Positions 36,195-46,480 are shown, counted from the first letter of the stretch. The stretch is DNA of 64,000 nt from Rhizobium sp. Leaf262 (GCF_001422245.1 NZ_LMMM01000001.1:680138-744137); one strand, 5' to 3'. The notes: a model not told the origin generated them from the sequence alone. Numbers and translations are program-made.

Positions 36195-37654
36195 GCGTGC
36201 GCGTCTCCCGAAAAAGATGCAGCAAGCACTGCCTGTTCGTTGATATCATCGCCTGTGAGTTCAGCCTGAATGCTGCCTTCGCGAAACACATAGACGCGGT
36301 CGCAGAGGCGGATTTCGTCCATCTCTGTCGAGTACCAGATGAAGGTGCGGCCATTGGCAGCTTCGCTGCGCAGGATTTCGTAGACTTCCTGCTTGGTGCC
36401 GATATCGACGCCACGCATCGGGTCGTCCATCAGCACGGTGCTGGCTGTGGTGGCCAAGGCGCGGGCAAACAGCACCTTCTGCTGGTTGCCGCCTGACAGA
36501 GAGAGGATTTTGTTGTCCACATCAGGCGTGCGGATTTCGATGCGTTTTTTCCAGCTGGCACCGAGTTCGTCTTCCTTCGCACGATTGACCAGACCCGCCG
36601 GTGAAAAGTCACGCAGGGATGCGATGCTGAGATTTTTCAGAATGCTCCACAGCGGAAACGTGCCGTTCAGGCTTCGGTCCCCGGCAACGAAGGCGATGTC
36701 CTGATGGCGGGTCGGAAACCAGCTGCTGTTGCGGGAAAGATAGAGGTCCAGCAAGGCTTCCGTCTGACCGTGACCACCTAGACCAGCAAGCCCGATGATC
36801 TCGCCACGATAGGCCTCGAAGGATAATCCCTGTCCTTTTCTCGGCGGCATGGAGAGGACGGTCGGACCAGTCTTGCGTTCCAGTGAACGCTTCCAGCCTT
36901 GCTCCTTCACCACGCTACCCATGGCTTCCACGAGAGTTTTGTTCGTGAACTCGCCAGCAGCACGGTCCGCCACCACCTTGCCGTCCTTCATCACCACGAC
37001 GCGGGTCGCGGTGGAGAGAATTTCGCCGAGAATATGGGAAATCAGCAGCACCGCGCCGCCGGTGCGCACGAAGCGGCGCACATAATCCATCAGCTGTTCG
37101 GCAAGCCCCGCATCGAGCGAGGATGTCGGCTCATCCAGAATGACCAGCTTCGGCTCTTCGTTGACGCCAGCAAAATTGATGGCAATTTCCACCATCTGCC
37201 GTTCGGCGATGGAGAGTTCCGAAATGGTCAGATCACAATCGATGCCATGGCCGGGGAATATCTCGTCCAGCTTGTTGCTGATGAGAGAAAGCGCGCGGTT
37301 GCGCCAATTGCTGCCCTTCATGTCGGTGTGCATGATGCGGACATTTTCGTTGATCGTTAGGTTTGGGCAGAGCGACAGTTCCTGAAATACGCATCGCACG
37401 CCGCTTGCCCGCGCTGCGGCAATGCCATAGCTGCTCGGCTTGCCGCCATAGGACACAGACCCCTCATGCGGCGTCAGCCCGCCATTGATGACGTTGACGA
37501 TGGTGGATTTTCCCGCGCCATTGTGGCCGACGAGGCCGAGGCACTCGCCAGAGCGAATGACGAGATCGGCGCCATCCAGCGCTTTTACGGCACCGAACAC
37601 CACCTTCACGCCCCGCGCTGCGACGACTTCCTGTGTGGATATCACTTCGTTCAT
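36191..37654 (-). CDS. Ribose-type (CUT2) ABC transporter ATP-binding protein, two NBDs
   Basis: 487 residues with two nucleotide-binding domains in tandem. The first has Walker A GHNGAGKST and Walker B LVILDEPTSSLDA with the variant signature LSIAERQMVEIA. The second has a degenerate Walker A (GLGGHGQTEAL) but a good signature [15 protein letters not shown] and MDDPMRGVDIG in Walker B, where Asp-Asp replaces Asp-Glu. One functional and one impaired site is normal for RbsA-like proteins. It follows the binding-protein gene after a 100-base gap with a hairpin. Confidence 0.9.
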   Translation of the reverse strand: MNEVISTQEVVAARGVKVVFGAVKALDGADLVIRSGECLGLVGHNGAGKSTIVNVINGGLTPHEGSVSYGGKPSSYGIAAARASGVRCVFQELSLCPNLTINENVRIMHTDMKGSNWRNRALSLISNKLDEIFPGHGIDCDLTISELSIAERQMVEIAINFAGVNEEPKLVILDEPTSSLDAGLAEQLMDYVRRFVRTGGAVLLISHILGEILSTATRVVVMKDGKVVADRAAGEFTNKTLVEAMGSVVKEQGWKRSLERKTGPTVLSMPPRKGQGLSFEAYRGEIIGLAGLGGHGQTEALLDLYLSRNSSWFPTRHQDIAFVAGDRSLNGTFPLWSILKNLSIASLRDFSPAGLVNRAKEDELGASWKKRIEIRTPDVDNKILSLSGGNQQKVLFARALATTASTVLMDDPMRGVDIGTKQEVYEILRSEAANGRTFIWYSTEMDEIRLCDRVYVFREGSIQAELTGDDINEQAVLAASFSGDAHA

Positions 37655-37699
37655 GAGCAGTTACGCCAGTTTTGCGGCTTCAAGCCACGGCTTTACATC

Positions 37700-37730
37700 C
37701 ATCGCAGCGCCGCTGGGCGGCACTGCGATG
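37700..37730. other. Intercistronic stem-loop after the binding-protein gene
   Basis: CATCGCAG (37700-37707) pairs with CTGCGATG (37723-37730), and the inner GCCGC/GCGGC pairing extends the stem to about 13 base pairs with one mismatch. It lies between the binding-protein stop (37755) and the ATPase start (37654). No T-run follows on either strand, so mRNA stabilisation or partial attenuation is more likely than full termination. Confidence 0.55.
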
Positions 37731-37754
37731 TCTTGGTGCTGGGAGGGTCTGCGC

Positions 37755-38771
37755 TTACTTGGCGGAAGCAATGACCTTCTGTGCATCTTCCAGGCTGTAT
37801 TCGACGTTCGCGACGCCGCCCTTCTGGGTGTTCTTGAGGTTTTCCTCAAGATTGGCCTGATCGATACGCAGGAATGGAACAGTCAGATCCTTCTTCACGT
37901 CCTTGCCGTCGAGGATCTGCTGCGCGACCCAGAAGGCGAGTGTGGAGACGCCGGGGGCGATGGAAACCGACATGGTTTCATAGCCGCTGGCATCCTTCTG
38001 CTGCTTCCACCACTGCAACTCGTCTTCACGGTTGCCCATCACGATGGTCGGTGTCGGGCGCTTGGCAGCAGCAAATGCCTGTGCGGCACCGTAACCATCA
38101 CCACCCTGGGTGACGACAGCAGCCACTTCCGGCAGGCTTGGCAGAATACCGGCGACAGCACGCTGGGCCACATCCTGCGCCCAGTCGCCGTTCACGGAAC
38201 CGACGATCTTGAACTGGGTGTTCTTGGCAACGCCAGCGGCAATACCTGCGTGAATTTCGTCATCGACGGACACACCGGCAAGACCACGAATTTCCAGCAG
38301 ATTGCCGCCCTTCGGCATCTTCTTGGCGAGGTAGTCGATCTGGCTTTCGCCCATGGCCTTGAAGTCCACGGCAATGCGCCATGCGCAGGGTTCGGTCACC
38401 GTGCCATCGAATGACACGACGGTGATACCGGCGTCGCAGGCTTCCTTGATGGCGCCGTTCAGCGCGGTCGGCGAAGCGGCATTGATGACGATGGCATCAT
38501 AGCCCTGCAGAATGAGGTTCTGAATCTGGGCCGCCTGTTCGGTTGCCTGGTTTTCCGCTGTCGTGAACGGGTCGGCAGCGGCGACGGTGCCAGCCTTGAC
38601 GGCGTCCTTGGTAATCTTGTCCCAGCTGGTCAGCATGGCCTGACGCCATGAATTGCCTGCGTAATTGTTCGAAAGCGCGATTTTTTTGCCGGATGTATCG
38701 GCATGTGCAGTCATAGGCAGCGTCGCACATGCGACAGCGACCGATGCCAGAAGCATCTTCCTGATAGCCAT
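37755..38771 (-). CDS. Ribose-type (CUT2) ABC transporter substrate-binding protein
   Basis: 338 residues; signal peptide (LLASVAVACATLPMTAHA) and a periplasmic-binding type-1 fold: KIALSNNYAGNSWRQAML, QIQNLILQGYDAIVINAASPTAL, ITVVSFDGTVTEPC and VAAVVTQGGDGYGAAQAF. It is longer than E. coli RbsB. ATG 38771 begins the signal peptide. It heads an operon with ATPase, two permeases and an SMP-30 lactonase, and is divergent from a two-component system that probably controls it. Confidence 0.9.
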   Translation of the reverse strand: MAIRKMLLASVAVACATLPMTAHADTSGKKIALSNNYAGNSWRQAMLTSWDKITKDAVKAGTVAAADPFTTAENQATEQAAQIQNLILQGYDAIVINAASPTALNGAIKEACDAGITVVSFDGTVTEPCAWRIAVDFKAMGESQIDYLAKKMPKGGNLLEIRGLAGVSVDDEIHAGIAAGVAKNTQFKIVGSVNGDWAQDVAQRAVAGILPSLPEVAAVVTQGGDGYGAAQAFAAAKRPTPTIVMGNREDELQWWKQQKDASGYETMSVSIAPGVSTLAFWVAQQILDGKDVKKDLTVPFLRIDQANLEENLKNTQKGGVANVEYSLEDAQKVIASAK

Positions 38772-38867
38772 TGATTTTTCCTCCCTAGTGGCCCACCCGT
38801 CTCCGGGCAAAGAAACCTTCGCGACGCCTCCTCGACATCATCAAAGATTTCCGTTGCACTGAGGCTC

Positions 38868-38888
38868 CTTTCCTCAGTACTAATGAAG
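38868..38888. promoter_or_regulatory. Inverted repeat in the importer/two-component divergent region
   Basis: ACTGAGG (38868-38874) and CCTCAGT (38882-38888) are perfectly complementary with a 7-base spacer. It lies about 100 bases before the binding-protein start (38771) and 175 before the kinase start (39063). A paired 7-base half-site is the kind of sequence a NarL-type response regulator can bind, so it is a candidate operator of the adjacent regulator. Confidence 0.4.
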
Positions 38889-39062
38889 CATGAACGGGAA
38901 AGCCTTTGTTGTACAGGCTGTTCACGGGAATCAGCATGCGGGTTCCCGCAGAATTTATGCGGATTTACGCAGGACAGGAGCGCGACTGCGGCGCAAGATA
39001 TTGTCCACGGTGTGACGCGAATGAGTGTCCGCCGTTGCAGACGCTTGGGAGGGCGTCCGCCA

Positions 39063-40295
39063 ATGCTCGACACACCAAGATCATCGCTGTTTCACCACTA
39101 TATGGGCATTTCCCGACTGCTGGCCGGGCAGCTGGAATTCAATGCCATTATTCAGGCCGTCGCCACCGAGATCACCCACATCATTCCGCATGATCATCTG
39201 GATGTCTGCATCAAGCTCATCGATGGCAAATATCACATCGCCTATGAGAGCGGCATGGACAGCGCCTGGAGCCAGCAGCCGCCCGCACTTCTCACCGGCA
39301 GCCCCATACGCTCGCTTCTGTCGGGCGAGGTGGACTTCCTCCTGAGTGGTGACGCCTGCTGCGATCCGCGCTTTCATTTCGAAGGCTCCTTTTCCAGCCC
39401 GATCATCGAACTCGGTCTTCACAGCCGCCTGCATGTTCCTATGAAGGTCCATGGGGATATCATCGGCGCGCTGAGCTGCTCGTCATTGGAAGCCGATGCC
39501 TACACGATGGAAGATGTGGCCAATGCGCGCGCGGTGGCTGATCTGCTGGCACCCTATTTCTTCGCGATCCGCGCCGCCGATCAGGCCAAACGATCCGCCA
39601 TCGTGGAGGCTGAGGCCCATGCACGCGAGGAAGGATTACGCCTTGGCGCGCTCAAACTGACGCAGGCCTTGGAGGCGGAACGCCAGCGCATCGGCATGGA
39701 TTTGCACGATCAAACCCTTGCCGACTTGACCCGGCTTGCGCGGCGCATGGAGCGGATGACGCATATCTCCGATCTTTCTGGAGAAATGCTGGAACCCTTG
39801 GTCCGCAGCCTTCAGCATTCCATGCAGGATTTGCGGCAGATCATCGAGGAAGCCAAACCGTCGATCCTCCAGCTTTTCGGTGTCGTTCAGGCCATCGAGA
39901 ACGATCTGGAGCGCTCGGTGCGTGACAGCGGGCTGGCAATCGAATGGACTGTGGTCGATGAAACGGATGGCCGGATCGAAGCGCTGGAACAGACGGTGGC
40001 GACCTCCGTGTTTCGTATCGTGCAGGAGGCGGTCAATAATGCCATCCGCCATGGCCAACCGCAGACCATCACCGTGCATATCCAACCCATCGATGGTCGG
40101 TTGCGCATCGTCGTCCGAGATGACGGAAGCGGCTGCGGCAAGCATGCCGCCGTTCACGGCCATGGCATCGGCAACATGAAGACCCGCGCCCGACTGATTT
40201 CCGCCCGTTTCGAGATGGGGCACAACCGACAGGGTCCGGGAACTTTCGTCAGCATTACCTTGCCTGACAACGCGCAGATATTCGGGGAGACGTAA
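39063..40295 (+). CDS. GAF-domain sensor histidine kinase (NarL/HisKA_3 type)
   Basis: 410 residues, no membrane segment, so a cytoplasmic sensor. A GAF domain (about 15-170) with IIQAVATEITHIIPHDHLDV and LGLHSRLHVPMKVHGDIIGALS is followed by a coiled coil, the HisKA_3 box ERQRIGMDLHDQTLADLTRLAR with His215, and an ATPase domain with VQEAVNNAIRHG and DDGSG, GHGIGNMKTRARL. I chose ATG 39063, preceded by GGGAGGG; an open frame starts 180 bases earlier but its sequence is Cys/Arg-rich and unlike the family. It is coupled to the response regulator gene one base downstream. Confidence 0.87.
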   Translation: MLDTPRSSLFHHYMGISRLLAGQLEFNAIIQAVATEITHIIPHDHLDVCIKLIDGKYHIAYESGMDSAWSQQPPALLTGSPIRSLLSGEVDFLLSGDACCDPRFHFEGSFSSPIIELGLHSRLHVPMKVHGDIIGALSCSSLEADAYTMEDVANARAVADLLAPYFFAIRAADQAKRSAIVEAEAHAREEGLRLGALKLTQALEAERQRIGMDLHDQTLADLTRLARRMERMTHISDLSGEMLEPLVRSLQHSMQDLRQIIEEAKPSILQLFGVVQAIENDLERSVRDSGLAIEWTVVDETDGRIEALEQTVATSVFRIVQEAVNNAIRHGQPQTITVHIQPIDGRLRIVVRDDGSGCGKHAAVHGHGIGNMKTRARLISARFEMGHNRQGPGTFVSITLPDNAQIFGET

Positions 40296-40296
40296 G

Positions 40297-41028
40297 ATGG
40301 AAGTTCTGATCGTGGAAGACGACGTTCTCCATCGCTCCTACCTGAATGAAGCCGTGCGCGCAGCACTTCCGGAATGCAATCACGTTATCGAAGCCGAGAA
40401 CGGCAAGACGGGCGAAAAGTTGGCGCGGGAAAACCGGTCTGCCCATATCGTCATGGATTTGCAGATGAGCGAGCGCAACGGCATCGAGGCCGCGCGCACC
40501 ATCTGGAAAGAGCGTCCAGATACCCGCATTCTATTTTGGTCGAACTACTCGGATGAGGCCTATGTCCGCGGCGTGTCGCGGATTGTGCCTGATGGCGCGG
40601 CCTATGGCTATGTGCTCAAATCCGCTTCCGACGACCGCCTTCGGCTTGCGCTACGCAGCATTTTTATCGAAGCCCAATGCGTCATTGACCGCGAAGTCCG
40701 GGGAATGCAGGAAAAGAGCCTTGGCCGTGTCAGGGGCTTCAGCGACTCTGAATATGAAATCCTTGTCGACGTCGCTCTGGGTCTGACGGACAAGACCATT
40801 GCCCGTCGCCGCAACCTGTCCCTCAGAAGCGTCCAGAACCGCCTCCAAAGCCTTTATGAGAAACTCAACGTCTACCAGACGGTGGGCGAGAGCGAACCCG
40901 ACGGCCAATACAATCTCCGGACACGCGCGGTAACCGTGGCGTTTTTGCGAAAGCTGCTGAATTACAGCGCATTGGAGCGCGCGGAACAGGACCTTGTCAG
41001 TTGGACCGCATCAAAAAATAGCCGGTAG
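40297..41028 (+). CDS. Response regulator, receiver plus LuxR-like output domain
   Basis: 243 residues. Receiver domain with EDD at 7-9, phosphoacceptor Asp54 in HIVMDLQMSERNG and YVLKSAS with the conserved Lys; the usual Thr is the Ser of FWSNYS. The C-terminal part (about 150-215) has FSDSEYEILVDVALGLTDKTIARRRNLSLRSVQNRLQSLYEKL, a LuxR-type helix-turn-helix with an insertion after it and an extra tail. It follows the kinase immediately and is divergent from the ribose-type importer operon, which it probably regulates. Confidence 0.87.
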   Translation: MEVLIVEDDVLHRSYLNEAVRAALPECNHVIEAENGKTGEKLARENRSAHIVMDLQMSERNGIEAARTIWKERPDTRILFWSNYSDEAYVRGVSRIVPDGAAYGYVLKSASDDRLRLALRSIFIEAQCVIDREVRGMQEKSLGRVRGFSDSEYEILVDVALGLTDKTIARRRNLSLRSVQNRLQSLYEKLNVYQTVGESEPDGQYNLRTRAVTVAFLRKLLNYSALERAEQDLVSWTASKNSR

Positions 41029-41107
41029 ATGTGACACGAATTGCATCAAACAGCCAAAGCATTTTCAGGTGAATCAGAACCCGCTAGGTTCCGTGACGCT
41101 TTGTGGT

Positions 41108-41917
41108 TTACTTGGCGATCAAGACTTCGATGCCGCGCTTTTCGAACTCGCGGGCGTCGCGGTCCGAAATTCCATCGTCGGTAATGAAGGAGTGGATGAC
41201 GTCCAGGGACCCCAGCCGGGTAAAGGATGAACGATTGATCTTCGTGGAATCGGCGACGAGATAGACGTGAGCTGCGGCCTTTATCATGGCCTCTTTCAGC
41301 TGAAGGTCTGCAAAACTTGGATAGGTCAAGCCGGTATCCAGCGCGACACCCGCTGTGGCCAGAAACAGCTTACCGGCAAAGATGTTTCTGAAATACTCGA
41401 CGGATTTGTCGCCGGAGAGGGAGAGGGTCGGCGATTTGAACTGGCCACCGGGCATGTGAACGGCAAAGCTGGGGACCGAGCCTAGAATGATGGCGATGTT
41501 GAGCGCGTTGGTGATCAAGGTGAGGTCACGTCGGCTCGTCAATCTGGTTGCGATCTCGGTTGTGGTTGTCCCGGCGTCTAGGATCAGTGTCTCGCCATCC
41601 TTGACAAGACTGGCGGCAAGAGCGCCGATGCGTCGCTTCTTGTCCATATTGTCCTGATGGTGGAGCGTCATGGTGCCGGTCTGCGGTGCCGCCGTGTTGA
41701 GATATGCGCCGCCGTGTTCGCGGGTGATGAAGCCTTCGGTTTCAAGCCGCTCGAGATCTTGGCGGATCGTTGCTTCGGAAACACGGAATGCGCCCGCCAG
41801 CTCCCTGACGCGGGCCGAACCTTCCTCCTGCAGCCATTCCAGAATGCGGCGACGCCTCGGTTCCGACAGCAGGCCGATCATCGATTCCGAAGCATCGTGA
41901 TCATCTTTCGCTTCCAT
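41108..41917 (-). CDS. DeoR/GlpR-family transcriptional regulator
   Basis: 269 residues. N-terminal winged helix with RRRRILEWLQEEGSARVRELAGAFRVSEATIRQDLERLETEGFI, the classic DeoR start, then a sugar-phosphate-sensing domain with LILDAGTTTTEIATRL near residue 110 and TGLTYPSFADLQLKEAMIKAA. It would be expected to sense a phosphorylated sugar. As the last gene of the reverse importer operon, it probably controls that operon and the divergent isomerase-transketolase-kinase operon; repeated ACGAAA boxes lie in the shared promoter region. A phosphorylated intermediate such as apulose 4-phosphate is a candidate inducer. Confidence 0.9.
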   Translation of the reverse strand: MEAKDDHDASESMIGLLSEPRRRRILEWLQEEGSARVRELAGAFRVSEATIRQDLERLETEGFITREHGGAYLNTAAPQTGTMTLHHQDNMDKKRRIGALAASLVKDGETLILDAGTTTTEIATRLTSRRDLTLITNALNIAIILGSVPSFAVHMPGGQFKSPTLSLSGDKSVEYFRNIFAGKLFLATAGVALDTGLTYPSFADLQLKEAMIKAAAHVYLVADSTKINRSSFTRLGSLDVIHSFITDDGISDRDAREFEKRGIEVLIAK

Positions 41918-42009
41918 CTATGGTCCACCTAAACTTAGAATCGAAAAGCGCTCGAAGTAACGCCTCTTTCTGCTAGACCGTTACAGCAATGGTCTTCAGC
42001 TTCCAATCC

Positions 42010-43092
42010 TCAATTGACATTCTGCTGTAGAACCACACGGGCCTGAAGCTTCTGTTGCATCTGGTCAACGACAACAGCCGCGATAATCACAAGTCCCTTG
42101 ATAACCGTCTGCCAGAAGGACGAAACACCCATCATGATCAGGCCATCGGCCAAGATGCCAATGACGAAGGCTCCGACGATGGTGCCTGCTATGCGACCGC
42201 GACCGCCCGACATCGATGTGCCGCCCAGGACGGCTGCTGCGATTGCATTCAACTCGAAGGTTTCACCGGTTGCCGGGTGACTGGCCTGAAGTTGAGACGA
42301 GATGATGAGGCCAACCAGAGCTGCGCAAACACCGGAGAACATATAAACGAACAGCTTTATGCGATCGACGCTGACGCCGGAGAGGGCAGCACCGCGTTCG
42401 TTTCCACCCACGGCATAGATATGGCGACCAAGCGGCGTGCGGCTGGCGAGATAGGCGGCCAAAAGCGCAACCACCACCATGATCCAGACGGATACTGGAA
42501 GACCCAAAAGAGTGCCGGAGCCGATGACGCGAAACGTGTCTGATCCGTAATCGGGATTGCCCGAAAGGTTTGGAAAGGTCCGCCCATCGGAAAAGAGCAA
42601 CGCCGCACCTCGCGCGACATAGAGCGTGCCAAGGGTCGCTATGAACGGAGCAACATTGAGTTTTGTGATCAAAAGCCCGTTTATCCACCCGATGAAGACA
42701 CCAACGACGAGGACGATGAGGCAAATTTCAATCGTGTTGAACTGGATGCTGTAGGCCAGGCCGAGAAAGCCGAGGTCTATGCCGTAGAGCACCAGATAGC
42801 CCGCAACCATGGCGCAAAGGCCTACGATAGAGCCGACGGAGAGATCGATGCCGCCTGCGATGATGACGAAGGTCATGCCGATGGCCAGCACCGCATTCAG
42901 CGCCACATGTTTGGAAATGATGAGCATATTGCCGGTCGAGAGGAAATTCGGGGCAGCAAAAGCAAAGAACGCAAAGACGAGGATGAGCGCTACGAAAGTG
43001 CGCATGTGCAGAAGCATCAACAGCGCAGACGTGCGGGATCTGGAGCCCCCGATGACGGTCTTGGCGTTGGCTGCGGCATCGATGTTGCTCAT
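42010..43092 (-). CDS. Ribose-type (CUT2) ABC transporter permease
   Basis: 360 residues with an extended N-terminus, many membrane segments and the RbsC hallmark [39 protein letters not shown] and AAVLGGTSMSGGRGRI. Its start overlaps the ATPase stop (ATGA). It is the channel of the importer coded by 42010-46257. Confidence 0.92.
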   Translation of the reverse strand: MSNIDAAANAKTVIGGSRSRTSALLMLLHMRTFVALILVFAFFAFAAPNFLSTGNMLIISKHVALNAVLAIGMTFVIIAGGIDLSVGSIVGLCAMVAGYLVLYGIDLGFLGLAYSIQFNTIEICLIVLVVGVFIGWINGLLITKLNVAPFIATLGTLYVARGAALLFSDGRTFPNLSGNPDYGSDTFRVIGSGTLLGLPVSVWIMVVVALLAAYLASRTPLGRHIYAVGGNERGAALSGVSVDRIKLFVYMFSGVCAALVGLIISSQLQASHPATGETFELNAIAAAVLGGTSMSGGRGRIAGTIVGAFVIGILADGLIMMGVSSFWQTVIKGLVIIAAVVVDQMQQKLQARVVLQQNVN

Positions 43093-44633
43093 TGTGTTTC
43101 AACCCTGTTGAGATTGGGCGTCGCCGCAGAAATCACGTCTGCCGCATTGGCACCTGCCGGGAACTGACCGGTCAGCCTGCCGTTTGCCATGACAAGAATT
43201 CGATCGGAGAGGGCAAGAACCTCTTCCAGATCGGATGTTACAAAAAGAATGCCCAGACCTTCGCCTGCCAAACGCCGCATGGTCCGGAAAATCTCCGCTT
43301 TTGCGCCGATGTCGATTCCGCGTGACGGCTCGTCCATCAGAAGGATTTTTGGTTTTGTCATCAATGCCTTGCCGATGACGACCTTTTGCTGGTTGCCGCC
43401 TGAGAGGCTGGAGACGGGATGTTCGAGGCTGGCGATTTTAATGGCCATGCGCTTGACGAATTCTGCGGCCTTTGCAGCTTCTGCCTTCAGGTTCAGATGA
43501 AATGCGCGGGTGAAATCGTAAAGCGACGACATCGTCAGGTTCTCGCGGATCGACATGATCTGCACCAGCCCATCGCGCTTTCTGTCCTCCGGTATCAGAG
43601 CAAGACCACGGTGAATGCGTCCGGCAACACTCTTCTCCTTCAGCGGTCGTCCCGCGATGAACAGTCTGCCGGATGAATTCGGATGCTGGGCCATGATACA
43701 TTCCAGCAGTTCCGAGCGGCCCGCACCCATCAGGCCGTAAAGCCCGACGATCTCGCCCTCGCGCACCGATAGTGACATATGGTCCACGGCATATCCGCCA
43801 GCCGGGCTTGGAAGGCATATGTCTTCGACCCGAAAGATTTCCGTGCCCAGCGCATGCTCGACTGTCTTGGGAAACTCCTTGGAAGCACTGCCGATCATGT
43901 TGGCGACGATCCAGGGTATGTCGACGCCTTGCATCGAGCGTGATCCGGTAATGACCCCGTCACGCAGGACGGTGATATAGTCGCCGATGCGGATCAATTC
44001 TTCGAGCCGATGCGAAATATAAACGATGCCGACGCCTTGACGCTTCAGATCACCGATGACCCTGAACAGAACTTCGACTTCGGCGGCCGAGAGGGCCGAT
44101 GTCGGCTCGTCGAGGATCAAAATGCGCGCGTCGCCTGCGAGAGCCTTGGCGATTTCGACGATTTGCTGTTGACCGATCCTAAGATTGCCAAGTGGCGTGT
44201 CTGCGTCGATATTCTGCTCAAGGCGCTTCATCAAGGCCTGGGCTGCTGCTGTCTGAGCGTGACCGTCGATGTGGATGCCACCAATTGTTTTTTCGTGCCC
44301 GACGAAGATGTTTTCTGCCACGGTCAAATTTGGGAAGAGGTTTAATTCCTGAAAGACGATGCCGATCCCGTGCTTTGCGGCATCGGATTTATCCGCAAAC
44401 GTAATGGCTTGACCGTTCAGCTCTATCGAACCGCTGTTCAGTTGTTCGACGCCCGCAATGATTTTCATCAGCGTCGATTTGCCGGCACCATTTTCGCCGA
44501 CCAGTACGTTGACCGCGCCCATGCGCAGATCGAAGTCGACACTCTTGAGAGCCTGGGTCCCCGGATAGACTTTCGATCCATTTCGGATCGACAAGCCGAT
44601 CGGATGACGTTCAAAGGGGGCTGCCTCGCTCAT
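43089..44633 (-). CDS. Ribose-type (CUT2) ABC transporter ATP-binding protein, two NBDs
   Basis: 514 residues with two nucleotide-binding domains. First: Walker [22 protein letters not shown], signature-like LRIGQQQIVEIAKAL, Walker B LILDEPTSALSA. Second: degenerate Walker A (GLMGAGRSELL), signature [15 protein letters not shown], Walker B LLMDEPSRGIDIG. This is the normal RbsA arrangement. The start overlaps the DUF2291 gene stop by four bases, so permease, ATPase and DUF2291 protein are coupled. Confidence 0.92.
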   Translation of the reverse strand: MSEAAPFERHPIGLSIRNGSKVYPGTQALKSVDFDLRMGAVNVLVGENGAGKSTLMKIIAGVEQLNSGSIELNGQAITFADKSDAAKHGIGIVFQELNLFPNLTVAENIFVGHEKTIGGIHIDGHAQTAAAQALMKRLEQNIDADTPLGNLRIGQQQIVEIAKALAGDARILILDEPTSALSAAEVEVLFRVIGDLKRQGVGIVYISHRLEELIRIGDYITVLRDGVITGSRSMQGVDIPWIVANMIGSASKEFPKTVEHALGTEIFRVEDICLPSPAGGYAVDHMSLSVREGEIVGLYGLMGAGRSELLECIMAQHPNSSGRLFIAGRPLKEKSVAGRIHRGLALIPEDRKRDGLVQIMSIRENLTMSSLYDFTRAFHLNLKAEAAKAAEFVKRMAIKIASLEHPVSSLSGGNQQKVVIGKALMTKPKILLMDEPSRGIDIGAKAEIFRTMRRLAGEGLGILFVTSDLEEVLALSDRILVMANGRLTGQFPAGANAADVISAATPNLNRVETQ

Positions 44634-45247
44634 TGCGCGACCTCTATGGAGACGGGCACCACAAGCGGTTTTTCGCTGGCCGAGCGGATGACGACGGCAC
44701 CAAGGAAGCTGATCTTCTTGCCTTTCAGCGGGACATCTGCCGACGGAAGTTTGGATACGGCCTTGTCGTTCAGGGCGCGACCAAGTTTGGCGTATTCGAT
44801 CTGATCGCGGAATGTCGAGAAATCATACAGCGCCGTCGTGTCCCGCAATGCGGTACCTTTGACCACAGGCCCCAACTGCAGCGTCGCATCTGCCGTTCCG
44901 TCGCCATCGAGATCGATATCCGCCGTGGCGGCTTTCGATGCGCGGTTTTCATCGACAACGGTTGCGCTGCCCTTGACGGCAAAGTTCCAGCCGCCACCAG
45001 CACCGCCCACACGCACGCCCTGACTTTGCCCCGCCTTATCCAGATCGTTCTTGATTGCGTTGCGCAGGGTGGCCAGATCGACTGCTTTTTTGGTGAGCGC
45101 AGGAACGAGCTTTGCATCGAATGTCGTTTCGACAAGCTCGGCAATCGGATCCGCGCCAGGGCCAGCGCCATAATCGGTCTTGACAAGCTTGCAGCCGGAT
45201 AGTGAGGCAGCGAGCAGGCTTGCCACAAATAAAGGTCTGATCTTCAT
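44630..45247 (-). CDS. DUF2291-family lipoprotein of a sugar ABC transporter operon
   Basis: 205 residues with a lipobox signal peptide (LFVASLLAASLSGC, Cys19 lipidated). The body matches the DUF2291 pattern: KTDYGAGPGADPIAELVETTFD, GTADATLQLGPVVKGTALRDT and KGKKISFLGAVVIRS. Members occur almost only in ribose-type importer operons between the binding-protein and ATPase genes, exactly as here; their function is unknown. It is predicted to be anchored to the inner or outer membrane on the periplasmic side and may assist the binding protein. Confidence 0.85.
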   Translation of the reverse strand: MKIRPLFVASLLAASLSGCKLVKTDYGAGPGADPIAELVETTFDAKLVPALTKKAVDLATLRNAIKNDLDKAGQSQGVRVGGAGGGWNFAVKGSATVVDENRASKAATADIDLDGDGTADATLQLGPVVKGTALRDTTALYDFSTFRDQIEYAKLGRALNDKAVSKLPSADVPLKGKKISFLGAVVIRSASEKPLVVPVSIEVAQ

Positions 45248-45275
45248 GGGTATCCCGCACTTCTTGAAAGCAGTC

Positions 45276-45304
45276 CCGCCCGGTGCGCACTTGCGACCGG
45301 GCGG
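45276..45304. other. Intercistronic stem-loop after the binding-protein gene
   Basis: CCGCCCGGT (45276-45284) and ACCGGGCGG (45296-45304) form a perfect 9-bp GC-rich stem with an 11-base loop, between the binding-protein stop (45316) and the DUF2291 start (45247). It has the position expected of a 3' mRNA-stabilising hairpin. Confidence 0.65.
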
Positions 45305-45315
45305 TTATGGCGGTG

Positions 45316-46272
<957 letters not shown>

Positions 46273-46313
46273 CTAAACCACCCTCCAGTGGCGTGTTCCG
46301 AGACTATTGATCA

Positions 46314-46369
46314 CTTTCGTTTATTGTCAATATGTTTTTATTCACGAAATTTTTCCTCATCAATCGAAA
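46314..46369. promoter_or_regulatory. Cluster of TTTCG/CGAAA elements near the importer promoter
   Basis: CTTTCGTTTA at 46314-46323, ACGAAA at 46344-46349 and TCGAAA at 46364-46369 occur within 56 bases. DeoR/GlpR-type repressors often bind repeats of TTTCG/CGAAA half-sites, and a DeoR regulator is encoded in this operon. They lie 57-112 bases before the binding-protein start. Confidence 0.4.
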
Positions 46370-46480
46370 CTAATAATGCCGATTGTTATTGCATTGCAGC
46401 AATCTTTTCAGAGCCAATGAGGATCAAAAGTCAATGAGGCGGCTTGATCGTGACGACGTTTTGTGTAAATTCATCATCAA

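Noticed and set aside
41077..41091. GAACC/GGTTC hairpin as terminator between the response regulator and DeoR genes
   Set aside because: Only five base pairs and no T-run; too weak to call.
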